A DNA stretch of 64,000 bases from the NCBI GenBank assembly GCA_965178125.1, contig OZ237735.1, positions 1 through 64,000 on the forward strand. The letters run 5' to 3'. The translations under genes were made by a program, and so were the position numbers. This document shows positions 54,606-63,388 of the stretch, piece by piece. Below the pieces are notes generated by a model. The model did not search any database, had not been told where the DNA came from, and saw only the letters and a list, made by a program, of their open reading frames with translations. The DNA is from Bilabrum cf. latius. Taxonomy: Eukaryota > Bigyra: Bicosoecida > Bigyra > Bicosoecida. Within the stretch, counting starts at the first letter, position 1. Every line of letters starts with the position of its first letter.

Positions 54606-55835
54606 TCATGTCTGCGGGGCCTTGAGCGCGAGGGCAGTCTCCTTGGCGCTCTCAGCTGCCGAGCCCCTGCGGTCCTGCTCCTGGATGTCCAGCAAGTGCC
54701 CACCCGTGCGGTACATGTGCAGCCAGTTGAACCCGGGGGACTCCATCGAGGTTGCCTCAAGGTCCAGATCGTGCAATCGCTTGGTGGCGGCTCCCGTGTC
54801 GAGCACGCAGTCGGTCCCGAAGAGCTTCATCTTCTCGGGGTGCACGAGCGGCAGGGGCAGCACGCCCGCCACCCTGCCCAGGATGTCTGCCTGCTGCCTC
54901 GTCAGGTTGATGAACAGTGGGTTCTGCGAGCGGGTGGCCTCGAAGACGTACTCGGCCACCTCGCGCACCGAGTAAACATCGGGGCCTGCCAGGTCGTACG
55001 TCTGCCCCAGCATGACGTCGGGGTCGTCAGAGGTGGCGATGCGGTAGATGGATCGGGCCACGTCCAGGCAGTAAATGGGCTGTGTCAGCGCCGCTCCTCC
55101 CTCCACGAGGGGCACCCTGGGCATGTACTCGGCCACCTTGGCGAACCAGTTGAGGAAGCGGTCCTCGGGGCCGAAGATGTCGGCGGGCCGCACGATGGTG
55201 GCACCGGGCGCCACGGAGCGCACGTTCTCCTCGCCCTGCGCCTTGGAGCTGGCCCACCTGCTGAGACTGGTGGGGTCAGCCGCCAGCGCAGAGGTGTGGA
55301 TGTAGTTGCCCACGCCGGTCTCAAGGCAAGCCTCCGCCAGGCGGGCTGGGAACTCAGCGTTCACCTCATCGAATCCAAAGTTGATGTCCCATGGAAGGAG
55401 ATGCGACGTTTCCCATTCTCGGCTAACCATGTTGATAACGACCTCACTTCCTTCGCAGAAGCGCTTCAAGTCGTCATCGCTTCGTGGATCGTACGGAGCT
55501 AGCCCTACCATGCCGTAGTCTCCCATGATCTGCAAATGACGCACCTCCATATCGTCTCCACGAAACGGAACGATGACCCTATTTCCATGACTTGCAAGAT
55601 AGTATGTCACATATCGCCCCAAAAAGCCCGTCGCACCGAATATTGTGACGGTACGACCAGTCTGGCTCGCTCGGGACTCGTGGTTTGGGCCCCCGGCCCC
55701 TGCCGCCGTTCCCATGCTTCTCATAACACCCTGCGAGGCAGTATGTATGCGATTAAAATATATCCACGACGGTGAGCACAGACGTATTTTCGTCAAACCC
55801 CGGTAGGCGGGCGCTCCAATGTAATGTTGCCTCAT
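54606..55835 (-). CDS. NDUFA9: NADH dehydrogenase (complex I) 39-kDa subunit NDUFA9
   Basis: Accessory matrix-arm subunit of complex I, an atypical short-chain dehydrogenase that binds NADPH. Single exon; ATG 55835 opens a basic presequence (MRQHYIGAPAYRGLTKIRL) and the frame ends in TGA at 54606, 409 aa. Seen: TVTIFGATGFLGRYVTYYLA (Rossmann GxxGxxG), VIVPFRGDDMEVRHLQIMGD, YIHTSALAADP, KAQGEENVRS, TIVRPADIFGPEDRFLNWFA, QPIYCLDVARSI and YDLAGPDVYSVREVAEYV. The frame is open further upstream, so the exact start is a choice based on the presequence. No TAG codon is used. Confidence 0.95.
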   Translation of the reverse strand: MRQHYIGAPAYRGLTKIRLCSPSWIYFNRIHTASQGVMRSMGTAAGAGGPNHESRASQTGRTVTIFGATGFLGRYVTYYLASHGNRVIVPFRGDDMEVRHLQIMGDYGMVGLAPYDPRSDDDLKRFCEGSEVVINMVSREWETSHLLPWDINFGFDEVNAEFPARLAEACLETGVGNYIHTSALAADPTSLSRWASSKAQGEENVRSVAPGATIVRPADIFGPEDRFLNWFAKVAEYMPRVPLVEGGAALTQPIYCLDVARSIYRIATSDDPDVMLGQTYDLAGPDVYSVREVAEYVFEATRSQNPLFINLTRQQADILGRVAGVLPLPLVHPEKMKLFGTDCVLDTGAATKRLHDLDLEATSMESPGFNWLHMYRTGGHLLDIQEQDRRGSAAESAKETALALKAPQT

Positions 55836-56069
55836 GAGGTCGAAAGACTCACCCCATAGGCAAAGTTTTGTGATCTTTGGGCTGCCAATCCAATTCGGCG
55901 TCCAACCTATAACCTTCTGAGCATTTCCAATGTGCAGATAAGTGCAGTGGAGCCCGTCAAATAGCAATTCAACATTCCATCGCCTCGGGCATCCATTTAT
56001 AGCGCGTACATTACTAGTAATTCAGATTTCATTTCAATCCGTTTGATGGCCATTTTCTGTAGGGTTGAA
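55836..56069. promoter_or_regulatory. Divergent 5' region of NDUFA9 and coiled-coil gene
   Basis: 234 bp between start codons. It holds ACGCGCTATAAATGG on the minus strand at 55993-56007, an exact 15-nt match to the HPRT/NEK divergent region. The TATAAA core makes a promoter role plausible. Confidence 0.4.
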
Positions 56070-56808
56070 ATGGATTTGTCTGTCCCGTCGAAAGAGTTTG
56101 ATGAAGATCAAATCGATTCCCTCCCTGCTCCAGCGGATGTAGAAGAAAGAGGCAATGTTGAGGTCGCCGCAGATGCATTTGTTCAGTGCGCTTATCGAAG
56201 CAGCAGTGCATCAGGGCCGCATCGGTTATTGAAAGCGTAGCAGCTAGGCTCGCTTGCCCTGTAGTATATCGAAAGAAGTCATGCGTCACTCCTTGAAGCC
56301 GCATCAACGCAAGAACACGATGTTTCGGATCTCGAGGCACGCAGCTCAAGAGCCAGGAAGGAGTACCGAAAGGCTGTAAGCACACGAATTAAAGCGCTTG
56401 ACGGCATCCAATAAATATTGCAAATAGTTCAGATTCATGCATCCGTTTGGCACCCGGTTATTGCAGAAAAGCGAGCTCAGCAAAGAGAAGGCGAGGCTAG
56501 CAGCAATAGACAGGTAGCTAGCTGCGTGCTAGGTTACTTGCAGAGCGCTCGGCGAACCAGGCACTCGGGTCCAGGGACCAGTCACCCATCAGAGCAAAGC
56601 TGCACCCCCTTCCGCCGACGGCCAGAGCGACCGCAGCTCGCTATCTTCCTCGGGCGTTGGGCATGGCCTGCACATTTCCGCGGCAGGCGCCTCCCGCCCC
56701 GAGCACCTGATCCCTGGCATTCACGCGCCTCAGGGTGCCAGCGAAAGGAGGGGCCGCGCAGACCAAGGAGCTAGGCAAAGCGATGAAGACTCCATGGATG
56801 GAGACTAA
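56070..56808 (+). CDS. Small coiled-coil protein, 215 aa
   Basis: Model join(56070..56375, 56467..56808); donor GTAAGC, acceptor ATTGCAG, phase 0. The N-terminus is acidic (SKEFDEDQIDSLPAPADVEE), then QQLGSLALQYIERSHASLLE and a charged helix, DLEARSSRARKEYRKAKSEL, continuing with SKEKARLAAID, then a Ser/Gly/Arg tail. The helix has a vague resemblance to DZIP1-type ciliary proteins; I do not claim the family. TAG codons occur in LLKA-Q-QLGSLAL-Q-YIE. A 30-nt segment (56514-56543) with GT...CAG ends could be a tiny intron, but it is in frame and open if TAG is Gln, so I left it in. Stop TAA. Confidence 0.6.
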
Positions 56809-56970
56809 GCGGCACGGTGTGCCAGTCGAGCCAGCTGCAAGGCGCGGACCGAGTGGGCCGACCTACCGGCAGCGCCTCGTCTAGGGGATCAACGTGCAGC
56901 GCGCGGGGCGGGGTCGAAAGGCATGTGGCATTCCGGGGAACAGGCGAGGCGAAGCGGCGTCCCGTCAGAC

Positions 56971-58118
56971 TCAGACGATGAATTTGCCGATGCCAGTCGT
57001 CACCCGCCGGCGCTTGCCGCCGCGGGCGCTGTCCCCATCGCGGCCTTGCCCCCGCGATCGGCCCCGTCCTGCCCCTTTCCCCCCGGACCTACCCCTGCCC
57101 CCACCCCTACCGCTGCCCCTGCCCCTGCCGCCGGCCCGCCCCCCGGAAGCGCCGCCGCCCCCGCCGTACGCGAGCTCCTCGAGTTCCTTCTCCCCCCGTG
57201 ACAAGAAGCTCACGGCGGCGCGGGGCTGCAAGTCGGCCATGTCGGGGTCAAAGGGCTCGCTCGGTGCTGCCTACGAGCCGTTGGGAGGGGCTTTAGAATC
57301 GCGGGGAGCAGAGGACTGGCTGCCTGCCTTGGGGCGTGGGCGCTTGCGACCAGCCTTGGCACGGCGGACCTTGTCCTAGCGCTCCTCTTCCTGTTCCTCC
57401 TCAGCCGCGAGTTCTGCAACCAGCGCAGACTAGCCGACGGCAAGGCTTTCCACGGCAGCGTCTGGCTCTCCGTCAGAGGGCTCATCGTCGTCATCGCTGG
57501 AGTCTGAGGACTCCTCACTAGGTGCGGTTGCAGCGGCTCCGTCTTCGGTGTGGTCGCGGAAAACAGACGCAGACGTCTCTACGACGACTGTACCTGTCCC
57601 AAATGTTTTTTTTGTGAATTCATCTTCGTACTATTTAGCGTTGCTTGACTAGGCCGCGACGTCTTTTTCAGATTTCAGCTTTTTTGCGCCTCGCTTGCTG
57701 GACGGGCCAGCTGATTCTTCTCGGCGTACGATCCCATCGATTTTGTCTTGTTCCTCTAGAAGATCGAGAAGTTGCTATTTTTTCTGCGATCCGAAACTGT
57801 ATAGCACTTGCACGTTAACTGTTGGGCACAGCGACAGAGGTGTTCGATGCACAACCTTCACGCAGCTTCTCACATCTTTGCGCTCCTGCAACTTGTCGCG
57901 CCTCGCTTTTAGTTTGAGATCTGCTTGTGCTTTTTGACGCCGTTGCTGCTTCCTCTTGCGGAACCCTGACACAAATTCTCTGCGAAGAGCGAACAAGATG
58001 AACAAACAACAGCGTCCATGAAACTCAGCTTGCCTTGGGTTATTTTGTGTCTGAGCACGACGGCTCACTTTCTATCGCTTTCATCAAATCCTACAACAAT
58101 CTTTCCATGCTTTGGCAT
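56971..58118 (-). CDS. NOL12: Ribosome biogenesis protein RRP17/NOL12
   Basis: Nucleolar RNA-binding factor for rRNA processing. Model complement(join(56971..57783, 57874..57979, 58069..58118)), 322 aa; donors GTGAGC and GTGAGA, acceptors TTCGCAG and ATCGCAG. Exon 1 (MPKHGKIVVGFDESDRK) joins exon 2 to give FDESDRKEFVSGFRKRKQQR, the family hallmark (F-D-x-x-x-R-K-E-Y-L-x-G-F-x-K-R-K), followed by the Lys/Arg-rich helix RQKAQADLKLKARRDKLQER and later YEDEFTKKTFGTGTVVVET, the counterpart of the conserved Y-x-H/D strand. The acidic middle and an RGG-like Gly/Arg tail ending RRRVTTGIGKFIV follow. Six TAG codons in exon 3 (57775, 57652, 57634, 57433, 57376, 57271). Stop TGA. Confidence 0.88.
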
Positions 58119-58784
58119 CGCACAGGCTTGCCAGGTCTGATCAGTTGCCGTTGCCTCGGCCGCAGCACTCCGAATCCGCCGGCGGTCTGGCCGCCAGCTG
58201 CTGGTGTGCGCATGCTGCATGCCGCGTGGGCTGGGCACTGCTCGCACACGCCGACGGTGATACCAATGGCTGCTCCTACACGGTATTCTCATGTGTAGAA
58301 GATGTGAATGGTTGGTGGACTTTGGCTACTGCACGAATCCACGATGCGCTGCCAGTGGTTGCCTTTGCAACCCAAGTTGCTTGCCTGCCCACGTGCAGCA
58401 CGGGGGCGAGAGGCGGCGCCGCGCTGCCTACGTGTCGCCTCATCCAGAGTCCATTACGGTGCATCTAGATAGATGGTTGAATGTTTGCTTTGATGCACTT
58501 GGCTGCATTCCTGCAGTAAAGCCACTTAAACGTCATATAATGGGGCGAGCCCTGCCGAGGAGTCCCCCTTGCCAGCAGTGCCTGTGGCACTCAGGCTGAA
58601 AGTGCCTGAGGGCATTGCTTAGTTGGCCAGGCTATTGGCACCCAGCAGCAATGACTCATAGGCAAGCACGAGTAGCTGCAGATCGTGCCCTGTGCTGGCC
58701 CTGCGTGTAGACCGGAGGGTTGCGTGTGCTTACATAAATTCGAAAAAGCAGCATCTGCTCTCGCCGTGGTGAGGCCTAGTTTTG
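58119..58784. other. Divergent intergenic region, no gene supported
   Basis: 666 bp between the starts of NOL12 (minus) and RAD51C (plus). Frames of about 100 codons occur in two plus-strand frames, but they are Cys/Arg-rich with no recognised similarity. CAGTGCCTGTGGCACTCAGG at about 58574 contains a short palindrome (GTGCCTGTGGCAC). No RNA gene was recognised. Confidence 0.4.
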
Positions 58785-60318
58785 ATGTCTGCTATGGATG
58801 ATATCATCGCGTCTGACTTGCCTAGACAGACAAAAGGTAGGACTATTAAACTGCGAGATGATTGCACAGTGATATTGCTGCCCAGATTGTGTGTTCGTGC
58901 TCGGTGGCTATTTCGAATTCGCAGACCTTCTGATTGCCAAAGGCTTCCGGTCATCACGAGAGTTAGTATCTATAGGGTCAATTTAGCTCAGCAAGGAATT
59001 AGGATGTAGTGTGGAACGAGCAGCGAGCGTGAAGTAGGAAGTTATGGATGTCTTCAGAATTGCGCACACAATGGAAGCTCCCCCAAACGTAGCAGCGACT
59101 GGAACTCTTCCAACGCATGGCAGCCACAAGCCCGATGCACCGAGTGCATCAGAATCTAGCGCCCTTGCTATTCTGGAAAAGCAGGCGCTAGCTACGTGTA
59201 GAGGCGTAATCACATTTTGTTAGGCTCTAGATCAGTTGCTTGGCGGAGCTGGCGCACCGCTTGGCGAAGTTTTGGAAATATGCGGATCGCCAGGCGTCGG
59301 AAAGACATAGATATGCATGCAACTAGCCGTCGATGCGACCATGCCAGCTGAAGTGGGGGGGTCGTCGGGGCAGACGATATACATCGACACGGAGGGCTCG
59401 TTCCTGGTGGACCGTGTCTCGCAGATGGCGCGCGCCCTATCGAATCACTGCCAGGGGATCCTGCGATCTAGGGTCAGGCAGATCGAGGCAACCGCCGGTG
59501 CTCACGGGACAGCGGCATCGGCCCCCAGCCACCCCGACAGCTCTAAGCTGCGGGACATCGCAGCCAAGTACACGGCGGCTGCCGTGCTGAGCAGGGTGCA
59601 CCGGGTGCGGGCCTGCGATGCGACGGAGCTCACCGCAGCGCTGCGCTGCCTGCCCGCGCTCGCGACTCGGTGCGGCGGCTCTGTCCGGCTGGTCGTGGTG
59701 GACTCGCTCGCCTTCCACTTCAGGCACGACGAGAGGCACGGGGCCACGAGGGCGAGGGCGCTGGCCGAGTCGGCCGCCCTGCTGCACCAGTTCGCCAGGA
59801 CGCACAATGCCGCGGTGGTGGTGACCAACCAGATGACCACGAGGCTGACAACCATGAGGCCCCCCGCAGCCCCAGCCCCAGGGGGCCCCCCTTCCACTTC
59901 GAGCAAGGGGCTTGCCGGAGCCGGCTCGGCAACTTCAAGCAGCAGCAGCAGCAGCAGTAGCAGTAGCAGCAGCAGCAGTAGCAGCGCCTCCGCAGTAGGG
60001 GCAGCGGGCACGTCCACGAGTGTGCTGGTCCCAGCCCTGGGTGAGGCCTGGTCGCACGCCTGCACACACCGCATGCTCCTCTGCTGGCGGCGCGGGGTGC
60101 GGCTCGCTCGACTGGTGAAGTCTGCGAGACTACCGGCAGGGGCCGCCGTGTACTCAGTCACCCCGGATGGAATCCGAAGGCCGCACGCTGCTCGCAGAAG
60201 AGACAGCAGGTCCAGGCACTCGGCGTCTGCAGCCAAGTCTCCGGTCTCCTCCGCCGCCGCGGCAGGGACAGTGGCAGCAGAGGGGGCTGCGGCAGCATCC
60301 GGTCGTGCTCCGGGCTGA
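58785..60318 (+). CDS. RAD51C: RAD51C-like recombinase paralogue, 481 aa
   Basis: RecA-family ATPase of homologous recombination. Model join(58785..58836, 58925..60318); donor GTAGGA, acceptor TTCGCAG, phase 1. The junction gives the N-terminal HhH-like region LLIAKGFRSSRELVSIGS, then QLSKELGCSVERAAS. Then VITFC-Q-ALDQLLGG, Walker A ICGSPGVGKT-Q-ICMQLAVD, YIDTEGSFLVDRVSQMA, Walker B LVVVDSLAFHFRHD, VVTNQMTTRL and VPALGEAWSHACTHRMLLCW. Human RAD51C has Gln directly after GVGKT, exactly at TAG 59308. A Pro/Ser-rich insertion of about 70 residues, including a poly-Ser run from (AGC)n at 59937-59990, sits between NQMTT and VPALGE. Four TAG codons. Stop TGA, 46 bp from the convergent PIH1 gene. 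Confidence 0.95.
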
Positions 60319-60364
60319 TGTCGGTGGGCGCGCCGTGCCGACCTTTGTTGACGAAATTGAGCGA

Positions 60365-62137
60365 TCACTTCAGCTTCCTAGCATCCACCTCCACCACCAG
60401 CCAGCGCTTCCTTGCAGCGTCCCTCTCCACACGGGCCCGTGCGGAGGACGGGTCCAGCCGCACACCTGCGTCTCTAGGCACCTGCAGGGACGCCGCCCAC
60501 GGGCCGCCCAGCTCCTCCGCCCGAGGGGCTCGCAGCTGCATGCTATCGTCTCCAGCCTGTAAGTCGATGGCGGACGCCTTGATTCCCTTGGGCAGTCTCA
60601 CGCGAGATACGAGCCCGTTCCCGTCGGACATGCTCGAAGGCTCGGTGTCCCAAACCCACGCCGGGCTGCTCGATGCAATGCCCAGCTTGCGGGTGGAGGA
60701 AGCGTTCAGCAGCGCGCCGCCAGGGACGCTTGCAGCCGCGCCCGGCTGTCGGTTGCTTCGGCTCCCGCTTGCACCATCTCCGCTCTTTCCTTCAGCGGCA
60801 GCATCCTTTCTTCCAGACACAGCGGCCAGCAGCGACGCAGGACTTGCGAGGGCGCCGGCAGCAGCTGCCCCGCTGCTACCGGCACTCTTGCGACGGGATG
60901 CCGCCCCTGCCCCCGAAGCTGCCCCTGGCATTGCCAGCTTGCCCTCGCTCAACTGCGGGCCCGCCTCACCCTTGTCACCTTCCTTGCCCCCCACCACGAA
61001 GGGCACGGGCCTGTCCCCCTTGGGCCCCGCGCCACCGGCGTACAAGCACCCACCGTGCACCTAGGCACCGTCCAGCAGCTCGCCAGATCGCACGTGCTGC
61101 ACCCCGTCCTTTGCAGCTGTCGAGGCGCCGGGCCCCTCCTTCGCCTCCCATGTCTCGACTGCTTCCAGCGCTCGATGAACGGGCCCGGCTGCCACTGCGA
61201 GCTTCCACCCATGCTCATCGGCGGCTGCCTGCGCGCACAGGCCGGCTAGCTGCTTCAGAAATGAGCTCTCGGGCTCCACCCCAGGCCCTCTCTGCACCGC
61301 CTGGGTAGCGCAGCGGGCCACCCACGGATGGACAAGCACATCTGTAACGAGTGCGCCCGCCACTGAGCTGCTGCTGGACTTTGGTTCCTCGCCCCCCGCT
61401 GCGGCATCGCCCTTGTCACGGACAGACCCGACCGCAAGTGGGATATCCAGCGCACCGTGCAGGAGTGCCAACCTAGCCCCGCTTTGCACAGCCCACCGGC
61501 GTGCAGCAGGAAGACTATGCGCCGCCTCTATGGCCTCTGGATCCCCTGTGATCGCTCGGCGGTGGCGTTCCTTCTCCTCCTGGGTTTCGACAGCAACTTT
61601 TCTAGGAGAGCCGCCGCCTGGACCAGGGGCTAAAGGAGGCTGTACGGCAGGTGAACTGACCAAATTTATAAATACTCGTCGAATCCGCGGTCTAATAGAC
61701 AGGCCAGTCTGCACGGCGGGGTCTGCGGCAGTAGATTTCGACGTGACAGCCCGGGACGCAACTGCAGAGAGGCCTGCACCAGACCCCCGGGCCTCAGATT
61801 CTGCTGCAAGCCCTTTGGCAACTACAGCATGAGATCGAAAACACATCTCGCGATCAGGCGTCACCATGTACCCGGCTTTTAGCGCGCTGCTACCGTCTGC
61901 AGACGTAGCAGTTGTCGAGCTCGGCTTGTCCAGCTTGCCTGCCGCGAGATCCTCGGCTGTGTATCCTTCTTCGCGCGCCTAATCCAATACTCCAGCAACG
62001 AATTTTTCGTATGCTGCTGGATCACGCCGCAAATCGTTCAGCTGCTGCCAAATCGCTCTAGCTTGAGAAACCATTTCGGGATTCTTAGCGATATCCTTCG
62101 GGATCGCCCCCGGTGGAAGTTCTGAGGAACCGGACAT
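60365..62137 (-). CDS. PIH1-domain protein (dynein-assembly/R2TP type), 590 aa
   Basis: Single exon, ATG 62137 to TGA at 60365. The N-terminus MSGSSELPPGAIPKDIAKNP leads to VSQARAIWQQLNDLRRDPAA and YEKFVAGVLD-Q-AREEG, like the start of PIH1D and Kintoun proteins. PIH1 core: IRRVFINLVSSPAVQPPL and AGALVTDVLVHPWVARC. The C-terminus, LVSRVRLPKGIKASAIDLQA ... RWLVVEVDARKLK, matches the CS-like (p23) domain that follows PIH1 in R2TP and axonemal dynein assembly factors. Which member of the family (PIH1D1, PIH1D2, PIH1D3 or Kintoun) is not decided. Two TAG codons (61978, 61061). With LRRC56 and the NEK kinase it points to motile cilia. Confidence 0.82.
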
Positions 62138-62384
62138 TAGATATTACGTGAGAAACTGCCTGCAAGTGCGACACGGTGCAAGTCAAGTTAAGTTTTGGAG
62201 TGGCAGTTGACCTTCGTCACACCACTGGCACCGGCATCAACTGCCACGCCCTGGTTTTCTGCCATCCTGTTGCCGAGACGATGCTACAGAAGCAGCGCAT
62301 CTCAGTGGTTCGATTATCTCGGTACGGTTGCTGTTCATTTCTTCCTGAAGGTTCTGCGTTCTGGGCGGGTCCCCCAACGAGCAA

Positions 62385-63261
62385 TCAGGACCTGCCATTG
62401 CCTTGTGTCTTGTCCCCACCGCTGTATGCCCCCGATGAAATGACCTGGGTCGCCATCTTCGAGCATTCAGCGCGTAGATTCAAGGAAAGGGGCCACAGGA
62501 GCGCCCCACCGGCAGCATACGTGCCTACCGCAAGCAGTCTGGAGGGCCCACCACCGCTCATCAACGATGACCCAATCGCCGATGACCTCGGGACCATCGC
62601 GCCAAGGAGCGCCCCACTAGCCCCACCGGCCCCCTGCAATGCCGTCCAGTACCTCCAGTCCATCGTGTAGTGCCCGGGCTAGCCCACGTCAATGCTGGGA
62701 TTCTGAAATGCTGGGCCAAGCCGAAACTGCTCCATGAGCACCACTTCAATCCCTGTGGATACAAACGCCCACCCGACGGGGCGCAAAGACATCACAATCC
62801 CGTCTTTGGCGCCCTGCACCATCGATGCCAATACTCTGGACATGGTGCCAACGTTGGGGTTTCCTGGTTTGGCTTGTGTCGCCACCGATGGCAGCGCCTT
62901 TCTGCAAGTTCACGGTGGCTCTAGTAAATTCAAAGCGTTCATTCTTTCAAGAAATCGATGGACGCTTTGGCTAGTGATTTATTGCGCGTGCACCTCACCT
63001 GTCCGCTGCTCGCTTCCCTCGTTTTCCGAATCCTACCTATTCAGATACAGATGCAGAGCTGCGTTCCATTTTAGCTGCTTCACTCAGCCGAAGATGGGCC
63101 GCAGAGCTCATATGCAATGTTCTCGCAGCCAGTATTGCAGGCCACACCGTACCTATCATGGCGACAGACTGCAACATGGTTGCTAGCACCATATCCTAGG
63201 ATGAAATAACCCTACCGTTCCGCTCAAACGCGCGTTGTAAATCTTGAAGACTTTTTGACAT
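62385..63261 (-). CDS. Unrecognised 259-aa protein, two exons
   Basis: Model complement(join(62385..62901, 62999..63261)); donor GTGAGG, acceptor CTTGCAG, phase 2. Exon 1 (MSKSLQDLQRAFERNGRVIS then S-Q-DMVLATMLQSVAMIG) contains two TAG codons, and exon 2 one more (SIDVG-Q-PGHY). Hydrophobic, Gly/Ala-rich stretches in exon 2 (GTYAAGGALLWPLSL) suggest peripheral or integral membrane association. Ends KTQGNGRS-TGA. The frame is open upstream to 63399, so the start is uncertain. No family recognised; exon and frame agreement is the only support. Confidence 0.5.
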
Positions 63262-63388
63262 TGACAATAGGGTCGATTGAATTGGCAGGTAGACGTGCAC
63301 AGCCGAAATATGAAATGCAGCAACGACTCCGAGTTTCTCTAGGATTTTTACCAAACCCTTCCTCACACAGTAAGAATACTGCGAAAGC

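Noticed and set aside
56514-56543. 30-nt intron in the coiled-coil gene
   Set aside because: It has GT and CAG ends but is in frame and free of stops when TAG is Gln, and is far shorter than the other introns. Left as coding, though RNA data could reverse this.
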